Source: Sipunculus nudus
Lineage: Eukaryota; Annelida; Sipuncula; Golfingiida; Sipunculidae
Direction: 5' to 3'
DNA length: 64,000 nucleotides
Assembly: GCA_026874595.1 (NCBI GenBank)
Contig: CM049322.1
Span: 58,373,886-58,437,885, forward strand
Position numbers and translations under genes: made by a program. Position 1 is the first letter of the stretch, and the number at the start of each line of letters is the position of its first letter. The notes under the pieces are model-generated. The model was not told the origin of the DNA, did no database searches, and worked only from the letters and a program-made list of their open reading frames with translations. Of the stretch, positions 47,973 to 59,935 are shown one piece after another.

Positions 47973-49016
47973 CGCTGAAACTTTGATATATATAGTTGTG
48001 ATTATTCATGCAGGACTCGGCTTTGATTTCGTATTCATTCTGCTTCTGTCGCAGGACTGCACATTTTCCTTGGAGAGATGGTTCATTTATCGCCCAGAAA
48101 CCGACTGGATTTACATCTCGTCCTAAAAAGATATGATTGATTTTATATTTGTTACTCTCGTATACAAATGGATTTAAGAGAATCAATTGGAAAATGTTAA
48201 GGAACAAAAATTATTACAAAGAGATTACCTCTTTGATGCCACTGTTCACGTTTCAAACCGATCCAGAAGGAATTGCATTTCGATGTTGTGCCATAGAATT
48301 TGGTTCTTATTGTCTTTTTTTTAATATGACCAAGTCACCACCTTGTGAAATGCACTGTGCACGCGCATTGAACCAACTCTTTTTGTCACAGAACGACAGG
48401 ACACATCCATGTGTAATTTTTTTACACATACCAAGATATGCCCCGAGTTCAGCACATCCTCCACAATCTGAAAATTATGAATGCCTACATGAAGTAACTG
48501 AAATCCATACAGTAAATAGTTAAATCCTCCGACTAAAACATTGAAAAATTTACTAAATCCTCCCAGTGAAACACAAAGAACAATGAATTAAGTCTCCCAC
48601 TAAAACATAAAATTCATTGCCTGAGCCTCCCAATAAAACATCAGTTTAAATACTTAAAACCTTTTAAAATATAAAGCCTTTGACTGAAGCTACCATTGAG
48701 ACATTAAGGCCAAACGATAACACAAAAATAAATTAACAAGGAGCACATAGATTAGTCATAGATCTGTCTTGATTTACCATAGTCTTTAAGGTAAGGACTA
48801 TTAAAATCATTTGGTTGTGAACGTCTAACGTTATATCCTACCAAATCACCTTCGCAGTTGATAAAATAATTAGTCCCTACCTGCTAACAAGCACATATAA
48901 CCATGTTCTGCAACAGCGCAGTTGGAAGAGAATATTTTGTCTTGTTTAGTTTCGAAATAAGCACAGCGAAGCTCTTTATCACCGAACACTGTGGCTGTGT
49001 CACCAATATGTTCAAA

Positions 49017-49072
<56 letters not shown>

Positions 49073-49369
49073 ATAAAGCAACTGAGTCTTTGTTACAATA
49101 ATCCATATCAAATCGGAATAAATCACCATGTAATGTTATGGCCCAAAACTTACCGACAGTCCGATCCAACCATTGCAAGCTTTCAAATACAATGCGGTGG
49201 ATTCCTAGCCATGCTGTATCAAGGCCTTTGGTCTCCATTCTTTTCTGGACATGCATCAATTCTTTTTCACTTGTTATAAAGGGTAAACCGGAGTTGTTGA
49301 AATTTGAAGAACAACAGGACCATGCGCCTGTCCAGGATTTTTTTGTTACGCATTTTCCTTCAGAAATGG
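47973..49369 (-). CDS. CTLD module 2 (domains C and D)
   Basis: Domain C: exons 49369-49154 (WLGIHRIVFESLQWLD) and 48994-48881 (HGYMCLLAG). Domain D: exons 48467-48229 (SWFNARAQCISQGGDL, then after the 1-nt deletion FWIGLKREQW) and 48122-47973 (NPVGFWAINEPSLQGKC, YIYQ). The domain C second exon has an unusual acceptor: an (AT)n tract sits about 27 bp upstream. Its 114-nt length equals that of its three counterparts, which supports the chosen boundaries. Confidence 0.8.
49021..49070. repeat. (AT)n microsatellite near a splice acceptor
   Basis: Occupies the place of the polypyrimidine tract region upstream of the exon at 48994. It creates false Ile-Tyr open frames. Confidence 0.95.
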
Positions 49370-49537
49370 CTAAAAGGTATACACATTAATATGGATCCTA
49401 ACGTGACTAAATTAGATAAGCACATACTTTTTATTGAAGTTTAGACACCAAGGTTGGTCAAGTGTATACAACTGTATTCATATTTGATCAGAACAAAAGG
49501 CAAATACACCTTCCAAAATGAAAATATCGTTACTCAC

Positions 49538-50429
49538 TCGGAAGATTGTTGCAGATGAAAGCATGCATTTCATAACAGGGTGTTGCTACGATCTCGTAGA
49601 CAAACCTCTCTAGTTTAAAAACAGCGCATTCGTTAGGAGGATCTGAGTCATCGTCAGTCAGCTTGCCAAATGGAGTTATTTCAGTGTCTGTGATAGTAAG
49701 TATAACAAAATTTGGTGAAAGAAACCAAACCGTTTCCAGGAACGAGAAATACAGGTCAGAAACATCAGAGGCTTCAAACATTAATGTTTAGTTTTCAAAC
49801 GAAGGCCGAAATCCTGACATGAAAATAAAATACGTAAATTTAAGATTATTAACATGTAATTTTACCTTTAGATTTCCATTGTTCACGTCTCAAGCCAACC
49901 CAGAAAGAATGACATTTAAAGTCGAGAAAAGACAGCTCTGGGTTTACAGCCATATGTTTCAGAACAACTATATCCCCGCCTTTTTCAAAACATACTGAGC
50001 GTGCATTGTACCAGCTGGTCAGATTACAGAAGAAAACCAGGCAGCTGCTGTTTGAATGTTTCTGACACATGGCACCATCTTGTTTATATTTGCATTCCCT
50101 GCATTCTGGAAAGCATACCTGACAGATGTCAATACTTACCTGGAAGAGCAGCTTAAATATATTATCTCTGTGCTTCATTCATTTAATTGTTAAAAAAATA
50201 TATCGTTTTGAAGCTGTTAAATTTCTCATTCATCCGAAAAAGAGAATGGAAAAAACACACATACAACAAACTATACCTTCAACATCGCATACAAAGCCAT
50301 GTTCCTAACTGTAACAGTATGAAGATCTAAGTTCCTCTCCATATATATCATAAAAGCCACATCGACCCTGATTGAAGGCAAAACTGCCATCTGAAAAGAG
50401 AGTTCATTTACACAGCTAGGCAACATGAT

Positions 50430-50488
<59 letters not shown>

Positions 50489-50762
50489 CTATATGATAAA
50501 TTATTAAACACAATTTATGCCAATGTTAACTCTAGTTATATAATCAGGGATCAATTTAACAACAGTATTGCTAGGATTATCAATGGTCATTTACGATTCG
50601 GTTTACACCTGGCATGAAATCAATGCAACATGAATATCTGTATTTGACATTTATAACCTGGCATTATGGGTACAAACTTTGAGTAGCCAATCCGTGAACT
50701 ATCATACTATCACACTGTACCATGCATTATTGCGTAAACAGTCTACACTAGGCCGTCTTTAT

Positions 50763-50811
<49 letters not shown>

Positions 50812-51080
50812 TTTGACGGCAGTTTACGCTAGTTTAGCTTAAATTTGTGTGTCACCTGAGGATTCACTCAACCATGTCCATTCTTCTAGTATATGTCTGG
50901 TGAGTCCTAACCAAGTTTCCGTGTACCCTTGAAGTCTCATTATTTCCTTAAGAGAATTCACGTGTGAATGATTCATATAAAATGGTAATCTTGCTCTCTT
51001 GTTTTCATCAGAGAAACAGCAGTTTTCAGCTATAACCCTGGAAGCTTTTCTTGGGCATGTTTCCGAAGACGCACTGGATA
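49538..51080 (-). CDS. CTLD module 1 (domains A and B)
   Basis: Domain A (type I, short form): exons 51080-50856 (WLGLTRHILEEWTWLSE) and 50390-50277 (HGFVCDVEG). Domain B (type II): exons 50105-49866 (SWYNARSVCFEKGGD, FWVGLRREQW) and 49687-49538 (PFGKLTDDDSDPPNECAVF, HAFICN). Type II adds an N-terminal C-x2-C pair as in long-form CTLDs. Domain A carries the TAG described for the whole gene. Neither domain has EPN/QPD plus WND, so sugar binding by the classical Ca site is not supported. Confidence 0.82.
50432..50487. repeat. (AT)n microsatellite in a CTLD intron
   Basis: Lies about 42 bp upstream of the acceptor at 50390 in gene sense. Confidence 0.95.
50765..50809. repeat. (AT)n microsatellite in a CTLD intron
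   Basis: Lies about 47 bp downstream of the donor at 50856 in gene sense. Confidence 0.95.
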
Positions 51081-51846
51081 CTGGATAGGACATGAGATGT
51101 GTTAGAGCATTCAATAAACTGATAGTTATGTCAAAATTTTATGTATGAATTTGCCCAGAGTACAGAGTTAAAAAAAAATCTATCATATATATTGTTGAAT
51201 ACAAGATAACGCAAGGGGATCATTCAGAAATACAGAGGGTATAATGGAGATTAACCAACGATCTGTGAAAACACAGTAATCAATACTTTCAATGAAGGCT
51301 GGAAAATTAAGAATATAAAAATTACCTGATTGGAGCATAATCAAAATGCAGATGCAAGTTGTTTTGTAATTCATGGCAAATACGGAAACATACATTGCAG
51401 AAGTCTGTTGTTGGATGGTCCTGCAGAATCCTGGGATCCTAGCCAAATAAATCTGAAATACCGGACAAACCATAATGATAATTCCTTCAACTGTCCCGAA
51501 GGCTAAAACGAGAGTATAGTGCACGTATTTAAATGGGCCCCGACAACAGTAACAAAATTATTGGAGGGCATGGATTGTGGTCCTACAGTGAAAGTTGATG
51601 AAAGAGTGAGGTTGAAAAATGGCCCTACCTTAATAATCTTTATGATGCTGAATATACTTGAAAAAGACTGATACTTTCAAAGTAGTATAGTATAGACGTT
51701 CAACTCGATGAAATGTTCAATGGAATTCAATCGTGCCTTTTCCGTGCGACTGATCTCCCGTGTTTCACATAATTGCTGTATAAATATGTGTATCATTAGC
51801 TGTATGTACATTGTTAACTGGCCATAAAAACACAATCTTACTTAGC

Positions 51847-51849
<3 letters not shown>

Positions 51850-51892
<43 letters not shown>
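51850..51892. repeat. (AT)n microsatellite upstream of the CTLD gene
   Basis: About 480 bp upstream of the start codon; a C15 run follows at about 51914. Confidence 0.95.
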
Positions 51893-51894
<2 letters not shown>

Positions 51895-51929
51895 AGCCCC
51901 TCCCGTAGAAAGACCCCCCCCCCCCCCAC

Positions 51930-53180
51930 CGGATTTGGGAGATCACTTTAAGAAAACTAAGGGATGAGCCAGCCTAACCACACTTTTCTCCCTAGCTTAT
52001 ATAACATGGGGTAACGTAATGTTTTCATTTCTCTCCGCAAAGCTTTAAAGTTACCGCCAGTAAAAGTTTCCGTTAGGCTTTATCATCTAATATAATAATA
52101 ATATTAGTTACACACAACAGATTCAGCAAGTGTGTTATAGATAACATTGACTGACTGTGTCGGTGAAGGATGACCCTGCAGGTGACAATGCTGATCGGTT
52201 GACCTGCATTCAGGTACGTATGTGGATGTATCATGCAATGAAATATATATACATTTACCCTATTTGCTCGTGTACAGGACGATTAGTTTTATCCTCAAAT
52301 ATTTGGCAAAGAAGGACAACCGTCTTATATACGAGTAAAAGTTTTTGAGCGTCCTCAGGGCCACCAAGGGTAATAAACGGCAATCAGCATTATAACGTCC
52401 GTCGAACTGAACGCCGTGAATATCGGTGATCTTGTCCGTATGGCGGTAATAAACTCTCAATAAAGAACATTACAATGCTTTGTTTTTGACTAAATTTATA
52501 TTTTATACATCAGATTTACAGGTGCACATAGTTAAATAATTGGTAAATAGGGTTTGCCTTTGCCGCATTGACACATGGATTTTACTGAATCAATATTTGA
52601 AAGCCCTTCTGACAGTAGAGCCAGTGATTTTCCACGATCGCGGACGGAATCGCGGAACTGACAGACCGAAACGGATTTCCCAATCCTGAAAATATATAAG
52701 TTTTAATGTATTTTTTTGCCAAAAATGTCTTGCGGTCACTTGAAACACGTATGCAGTGAAAAAATTGTCGATGCCGCTGACAGCGTGCGGGGCTTACCCA
52801 TGTACTCAAGATCCCAGAGCCCTGGGTTTATTTGTGTGTATGCAGCGCTCGCGCGAGGGATGCTGGGAACTTGGCTAAATACCATTCAGTAGCACGTAAT
52901 ATGCACATTAAAACAAGGATGATTTTTTCATATGGTATTTACCGCGTAAAGTGTGCACGAGTCCAGTGAATGCGGACGTTGTCAGCTGGCTTGCACACTG
53001 ACAGACTCGGACATGACACTTCGATTACAAGACAACCAGTAGCGCGTTATAATTATAAATATGAAGCGTCCTTTCCTCAGGTGACGCGAAATGCAATGTT
53101 TGTCAAGCTTGTATTATTTGACTACGGCAAGAAATGAATGTATTATAACGGGCCAACAAAGTTCAAGAAAGGGACCGTGT
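51930..53180. other. no recognisable gene
   Basis: Includes a GC-richer patch near 52620-52860. No domain or RNA gene was recognised. Confidence 0.4.
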
Positions 53181-53790
53181 TTCCGCGGGATATAAATATG
53201 ACGAATTTCCAATTTTTAAACAAAACCCCGGATTTGTGGCGTATACGCACTGAAATTAATATAATACGCTGGAGTCTGAGGGCCAGTATTTCAGCTTTGT
53301 TTTAAACTTTTGCATGTTATATCATGCACAATGAAGGACAAAAAGGACAATAATTGGCGATGCCAATCCATGTCATACATCGGCTCAGCTGTCAAAGGTA
53401 TTTCGCAAGGTGACTGACACAATCGGGGTACCGACGTCCCGTATTATATTTTTTATCTTTCAAATAATATTATTTTACATACCTTTATATGAACATTTTA
53501 TATATTCTATTACCTTATTAGGCGGTGACTTTTATTACAGAGTTCATTTATTACCATTCTAATTTTTCCTCTTCACCTGCAAAGGAAATCTCAAACTGCA
53601 GTCATTCATACAATTCTCTCATACAACACAAAATAAAATCGTCTGCAAATCGGTATCACTTGGATTAGTTTTTATTTTTCAAAACTTCTCACAACCATCG
53701 CTAAAACATCGTTGTTTTTTTCTGAATTGTCCAGAATGTGCTCTAAAGTCAAACACTTGTACCAAGGCCGCAGTGTTAAAATAGAGGATC
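53180..53790. repeat. long inverted repeat, left arm
   Basis: Matches 62640-63190 in reverse orientation. Shared blocks include AACCATCGCTAAA, CTTCACCTGCAAAGGAAATCTC, CAATGAAGGACAAAAAGGA and AGTCTGAGGGCCAGTATTTC. The arms bracket copy B of the segmental duplication. Confidence 0.82.
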
Positions 53791-53918
53791 GTAACGCACC
53801 TTGGAAGTTGGTAGATGTTGGTTGGGGGACGTTTATAAGGGTATAAACATTTCGGGGAAAATTTAACTTTTAGAGCGCCCGGGGCGTTTATTACGTCGTA
53901 CGGTATATATGTAAACAA

Positions 53919-54074
53919 TGTTACAGCATGAGCAAAAAAGCGGACCGAGATGTCTCGATAATGAAGCTTGCTTTTCAAGGGAAGCGGTTGGAACGCGGGA
54001 CATGTGCACCACAGGCATAAGTTCGAATCCGAGATGGGCCATATATTTCTCCTGAATAAAATGTGTTCGTAACA
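53919..54074 (+). mobile_element. solo LTR of the TRIM family
   Basis: Begins TGTTACAGCATGAGCAAAAA and ends TTCGTAACA, 156 bp, collinear with the LTRs at 21796 and 22081. The A-box-like (GGGAAGCGG) and B-box-like (AGTTCGAATCC) segments are retained. No internal region or partner LTR was found nearby. Confidence 0.7.
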
Positions 54075-54904
54075 TAAAGTACACACACACACACATATAT
54101 ATAATAAACATTTGTACCCAAGTAATAGTATAATAGCTTTTATATTTCTTTTATCCTTATTGACTAAAACAGGTAAGGGTATACATGTTTGATTAAACTG
54201 AAACATAGTACATTGCTCAAGTTGAATTGTGATTATATATGCTCGATGCCTCATAGTCCAGTGGGCACAGGGCAAAAGTCACTGGATTGAGATGATAGCC
54301 AATGAGGTAAACCCTGTGTTTTGCTGAATTTGAATATATATAATATTCAGAATATGGTATTTTAAATTAACAGAATCACAGGCCCATGACATGTATGAAG
54401 ATTTAGTGAACATAAAATTACAGATATGAATTATGCTGTGTTCAACAGGAAATTATACTACTGATTGTATTTCTATATAAATTCTTTAAACCGGGAATGG
54501 TTTAAGTTTTACTATTCTTAACGGAAATGCATAATAGTAAACTAAGCCAATATATACGCAGGAATTGCGAGAGAAAGCTCACTAATGACGAAGGATTTCA
54601 AGTGATTTAGTTTCAATTTTAATAAAAAATATATGTTTGCAATTACATTGGCATTTATTTATTCGGATCTTGCCAAAAGACGATATATTACAATCATGTT
54701 AATCCATGATAACTTATAATTATGATAAAGTGTAATAATTTATAGCCATGTTAAACAATATTAATATAATAACTATGTGAAATACTTCTACGACCAATAA
54801 ATAATTATAATTCATAATGACAATATGATACTCTTATAACTGTATTACGGTCATGATCAACAAAGTATGAACTAAGTATGTATATTAGGATTATGATGAA
54901 ATCA

Positions 54905-55152
54905 AATCTTTGGGCGTTCCTCGGTGTTATGACCCAGTTTGTGGATGATTATACAACCTGGACCCGCAGGTGCGCTTAATACCGGGCCTAGGTGACCGAA
55001 AGTTACAAAAATAAAACTAATAGGAAGCAAGTGCTACCGCCCTGTCACGTACTCCCAAACCTAAATGGAACTCTGCAGACGTATATACTTAGATAAAGGA
55101 TAAGATAAGAGAGTATAACAAAATGGAAGTGGTTTCCTCCACAAAAAAAAAC
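54905..55152 (+). mobile_element. tRNA-derived SINE, head-truncated copy
   Basis: The reverse complement aligns with 38190-38440 (GTTTGGGAGTACGTGACAGG, CACCTGCGGGTCC, TCATAACACCG). In plus orientation it ends with TTTCCTCCACAAAAAAAAA, a short A tail. The tRNA-like promoter is missing. Confidence 0.75.
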
Positions 55153-55597
55153 TAAAAACTTACATAAAGAATGATCAGTGTCAAAAAAGTATAGCGAGTC
55201 TTATTTTTAAATATACCAGTAGAATGTATTTCAAAAGTTATGTGATGGATACAGAAAAGTTGGGTTTTATACAAAACGCAACAAAAGTTAAAGTACCAGG
55301 ATTTAAATTCTAATTTTTGATTGGTAAACCGAAAATGTGTCTCTCTTACTTTCCAAAACTGTGTTCATGGATGGTCATGAAACGTGTTACTGTTGTGTTC
55401 TTTACATCACTAGACACCAGTGCTTGTTCAGGAAGATTAATCTGACATGCATCGCACCCCGACCAGAGAAGCAGCTTACGTAAATTAAAATAAAAAAGTA
55501 TATTAAAAAAATTAAAATGTGAGATTGGCAATTTGTACTCTGGGCAAAGTCACGTGGTATTCTACAAAAAGATGCCTGGGCGTCTTGGACGCAATAT

Positions 55598-55985
55598 ATC
55601 AGGGGCGTGTTTTCGTTGTCGGAACATGTTCCTGTTCCTATTTGCAAGAATGAAGCAAACAAGAACCAAAACGCATTGTTCCCAATGTTGAAAATACTAT
55701 TCATAACTATTCAACAATGCATGTTATTTGATTTCATTTATTTTTATTAATGATATATGAAGCATTTAATTGGTGACAAATTTAACTTTTTATCAGTCAA
55801 TGAAGTTTAAATTAACAGTCCTGCGCCCCCTGGTGGTGTAACCAACTCCCGAAGTTGCTAATTTTTTCTTGAACGACGAACAGGAACATGTACGTATTCG
55901 TGGGCTAAAGCGGTCTTTGTTGAGTTTGTTCATAAACAGATGGATGAACAGGAACAAGTTCATGGAACGAAAACATGCCCGTGGT
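55598..55985. mobile_element. palindromic MITE-like insert
   Basis: The left arm reads GGGCGTGTTTTCGTTGTCGG and GTTCCTGTTCC. The right arm, on the minus strand, reads CGGGCATGTTTTCGTTCCAT and TTGTTCCTGTTCATCC. The arms are imperfect but clear. Absent from copy A. Confidence 0.6.
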
Positions 55986-57204
55986 CTATTTAAAGTCAAT
56001 GGGGTGGATTTTGTTTTATAAATGGCTTGCTTATACAATACGTTTACAAAATAGAAAATAAAATAAATGGGTTTTAGAACTGTTTAAATGACATTAAAAT
56101 CAAGCCAATGAGAACGGGGCCCTGCCTTTGTCTCTACACTGCAAAACCTGACTAAGTAAAGCAACAAGTTTTTCCGGCCTTTTCAAGGGATTTAGCAAAT
56201 ATTTTATAATTTTTATAAGTACATGGCATGATCCTATAATTGAATTGGCTCTATTTGTCACACACACATGGTGTGGTTGTATTGAAAATATTACACATAT
56301 GTACAGGGAATGGCAAACGCGGGATGAGCATGCTTGTAAGTCTTCATGTGAATAATCCAGAATACTCTAGTGCCTACATGTTTATTAACAATACAACGAA
56401 TAGGAAATTATAGTCAGCTATGAAGCTCCAACTGTAAAAAACGAATCAGTTAAGTACGAAAGGGAGACTCTTTAATAACAGGTAAACACATTACTTATTT
56501 GTATCAAGTCTTGTGCCCAATACTCATTTATTAATAGTCTAATTGCTTCGAACATGTGTCATTCACTGTGTCAAAAGATTACAGGTAAAGTATTTATGAC
56601 AATATAAAATATCGGACCTTCATGTTATGTTAATAATCATCAATAATTTCCCCTCCTAGAGTTTTCTATGTACTCTTCAATTCTCGTCGAATTGTTAAGA
56701 TTTTGCATACCAGTTGACTCATTTATTAATTATGAGTATACTCTGTGCATATAACTCTATGAATATATTGCAAGAAAGGAACCCTTTCAAACGACTCTAA
56801 GAGTTAAAATTGCGAAAATATAACCCCCCGAATATAAAGCCGATGTCATCCGATAAAAGTTACCCCTTTCTAGTGCCCAAGGGAAAAGGTTGCCCTCACC
56901 AAGTTACGGACCGGGTTGCCTTTGGTTCAACGTGGAAAAGTATAATTGTGTGATTTCGATGTCGCACTCAACGTATCCGTACTCAGGCACACGACAAAAG
57001 TCAGCGGTTTATATAACAACAGTACATTAACAGTACAGTACATTAAAAGAACATAAAAGAGTTTAAAAATCACCTACCAGATTGGTTCTCAGCCTGCTAC
57101 GCCTCACTAAATACACTTGTATCAACTACATTATAACTTTTGTAAAAGCACAGAGTCTCTATTAGTCTCTAGATCTCTACGACTAGTGATTCTGGACCCC
57201 GACC

Positions 57205-57645
57205 GGCAGCACCTCACTGCACCTCACTGGACACTCGCTGGCAGCACTTCCATGGATACTTGCTGGCAGCACCTCACTGGACACCCGCTGGCGGAACCTC
57301 ACTGAACATCCGCCGGTAGCATCTCACTGGCAGCTCCTCGCTTGACAGTACCTCACTGGACAACACAATACCGGACATCACCAGCTCGACAGCACCTCGC
57401 TGGACAGCACCTCGCCAGGCAGCACCTCGCATAACAGCACTTCGCCAGACGGCACCACATTGGACAGCACCTCACTGGACATTAACTCACTGGACAGTAC
57501 CACACTGGACGGCACCTCACCGGGCAGCCCCTCGCTGGAGAGTACCTCACTGGACAGTATCTCACCTGACGGCTCCTAGCTGGACAGTACCTCGCCTGGC
57601 AGCACCTCACTGGTCACTGGGCAGCGGAACCTCACTGGACTTGGG
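57205..57645. repeat. 15-bp minisatellite
   Basis: About 28 units close to GGACAGCACCTCACT, much more GC-rich than its surroundings, with many point variants. Absent from copy A. Confidence 0.88.
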
Positions 57646-57649
57646 CAGA

Positions 57650-58265
57650 CGGCACTTCGTGTCTCTGCAGGCTCCATTTATGTCTGACCCCTAAATAATC
57701 GTCTGCACGTCGTTAAATACTCTTCTTCCCTAGAGGCTTGTTTATATTCATAAGACGTATAAAAAGGATTACTGCAACACGGGTACATCCGGTGTCACGC
57801 CACACAGTAACATTCCGACACCCATTAACAATGCCCCGAAACGTCGGCGTTGCGAGCTCATAACCAATTTGAGCTGACCTCCCATCAACTGAACCATAGG
57901 GTTCACGGGACAGTGGGTTACATGGGACCTAATCCCATCGAAAGGGCGCGTATCATTAATTGTGCCTACCGATTCTATGTCTATTTTCGTAGGAGTTACA
58001 TCGGGCGTATGTATCAGGGCTTGTGTTGCGGCCTTCCGATTCTGACTTACATCGGCCCTTTACTCTGACCGACGCCGGAATTTCTACAATCCCTCATCTT
58101 GTGGCCTACTCCGTATTGGGCTGCGAACGCCAGAACTCGCTTCGCCCTTCTTGACCTGTGACCTCTGGGGATGGTCACGTTTTCCAGCTGCATTGTGGCC
58201 TACTTTACCCGCAGGATTCCTTACATTTTGCACAAAAATAGGCACCCGTTTGCATAGATGAAAGT
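57650..58265. other. unassigned part of the insert in copy B
   Basis: Higher GC than its flanks. Possibly more of the Ty3/Gypsy element, but no pol motif was recognised. Confidence 0.35.
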
Positions 58266-58269
58266 TCTA

Positions 58270-59074
58270 CTAACGCTGGCATTTCCGTATTGAGTTACCC
58301 ATCTCCTCTTTTAAGAAAACTGCTAGCTCCTTGCTGCAGCAATTAACAAATTGCTCTGCAGCAATTAACAAATTGCTCCTTGAGCAGCAAGTCTTCAAAG
58401 GCATCAAAATCCCATTCTGTTCCTGACAATTCAATCCAATTGTCCAGAAATCCGCTAAGCCTAACAGCAAACTGACTTGGCGTTTCGCCACGCTCGGGCA
58501 TGCTCGATCTAAATAATGCGAGGTACCATCCTATATCCTACATCCTATATCCCTTCAATAGAGCTAACTTTAGTCTATCGTAACACGATGCATCAGCTGC
58601 AGACAGCATACTCAGGGCTTTGCCTTTTAACTTATGTGGAATGTCCACCTTTCTCGTGGATACTCTTGGCTCACTGCCATTCTCTCGAATCTCACGAGAT
58701 AAACATCGATCCGATCGATCGATTCATCAAACGGTGGTAACTTTACTGCTGGAAAGTGAACACGTGCAGCCTCATCTGCTGCTGGCTTACGGGACGCGAC
58801 CCCTTACTTCGCTAACACTAACCCGTGTTCGCGAGCACCCTGCTCTCGTTTCTGCTCTTTATTTTGAATTCTAACTCGTATTCCAAAGCCCTAGCATGCT
58901 CCTCCCGGTGTCTATTCTGTAACCCAACTCATGCTCACGAGCCCTAGCACGCTCATCTCGTTCCTGCGTGGCCTGCTCTCTAGCCTGAGCCACCTGGCTC
59001 TGAGGGAACTTTTGTAACTCCCCTGTATAAGCCATCGCCTTACCACAGCTTGTGGCCTCTCTCAACATGTCCAT
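58270..59074 (-). pseudogene. Ty3/Gypsy-type gag remnant
   Basis: The minus-strand reading starts MDMLREATSCGKAMAY at 59074, continues with a basic, charged coiled stretch (QSQVAQAREQATQERDERA), then LPPFDESIDRIDVYLVRFE near 58730, and ends in a SCAN-like block (FDAFEDLLLKEQFVNCC and KELAVFLKEEM). Known: this order is typical of gag in Ty3/Gypsy elements with a SCAN-like capsid. Broken by several shifts, one of them an exact 22-bp duplication at about 58332-58376 (unit GAGCAATTTGTTAATTGCTG in minus sense). No protease, RT or integrase was seen, and no LTR pair could be matched. Confidence 0.72.
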
Positions 59075-59739
59075 AGTGATAAGAGATCACGTAACGAACC
59101 TACCTTTGACGCACGAACCTACGATATAACAACAACACCCAGCTCGACCTGAGTGTTTACGCGACTGCACTCTATGCTACCCTTAAACCTACCAAGACAC
59201 CAAACGTCTAACTGAGGGACATGGAATTTCGATCTAACAGGGTATACGGACCCTCAAAACCTAGGAAATGAGTAAGTGCTTATGATGACCGAACCTTGTT
59301 TGTGTGTGTATGTATAAGAGAAGAGACGTTCAAATATAAATAAACTAATAGCATCTTACCCAGACATATATTTTGACATCAGCAAGGAAACACGGATATA
59401 TGTCTGGCTCATTTCCTCCGGTAAAGAACATGTATCATCTGTTATGTTGACACACCTGGCACAGCAAACGTCTTGAGAAAAGTCTCCGTTGTTGTTGCTA
59501 TCATAACACGTGCATTCAAACATTTAGTCATTGTGTTCACTTTCAAAGATTTTCAGGTGTTATTGTGTATGTTCAAGTGACATCTCTATGTGGTTTGTAT
59601 ATTTGGCCATGATGTTACTGTGATGTGGAGAGCTTGATCCTTTCATTTTAGCTGGTTAATACAGTAATGTTGTTTCTGTTCTGCTGTTATGTGTAGTACT
59701 GCATCGTTTTATTGTGGATTGTGTTTGTAGTAATGATTT

Positions 59740-59935
59740 TCAAGTAATGTGGAATGCTAGACCCTGATGTGGAGTTCTGGATACTTGTATGGAGTACGAG
59801 GTCCTGATTTGGGGTATTAGGCTCTGATGTGATGTAATGGTCCTGGTGTGTGTGAAGATCAGACACTGGTGTTGAGTACCAGACCGTGATGTGGCGTACT
59901 AGATCTTGATGTGGAGTACCAGATTTTGAGCAGAA
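59740..59935. repeat. 20-bp minisatellite, degenerate block in copy B
   Basis: About ten poorly conserved units of the TAGATCCTGATGTGGAGTAC motif, at the position equivalent to the 37-unit array in copy A. Confidence 0.85.

Larger units (their letters stand above)
46474..51374 (-). pseudogene. six-CTLD lectin gene, damaged, C-terminus not found
   Basis: Thirteen exons were deduced: a signal peptide exon (51374-51326, MNYKTTCICILIMLQSG) and twelve CTLD half-exons, all in phase 1. They form three repeats of a two-CTLD module. Exon lengths are strikingly constant: the second half of type I CTLDs is always 114 nt, type II halves are 240 and 150 nt. Breaks: an in-frame TAG in the 50390-50277 exon (YCYS-stop-EHGFVC), a 239-nt type II exon at 48467-48229 where an A8 run replaces the expected A9, and a Cys-to-Tyr change at the last CTLD cysteine in 48122-47973 (YIYQ for YICQ). 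No stalk or transmembrane exon like that of the 16-19 kb gene is visible below 46474; copy A of the duplication begins there. It may be a decayed gene or carry sequencing errors. Confidence 0.85.

Noticed and set aside
53679-54275. 198-residue minus-strand open frame
   Set aside because: It crosses the inverted-repeat arm and the solo LTR, and has no domain and no homologous open frame in the other arm.
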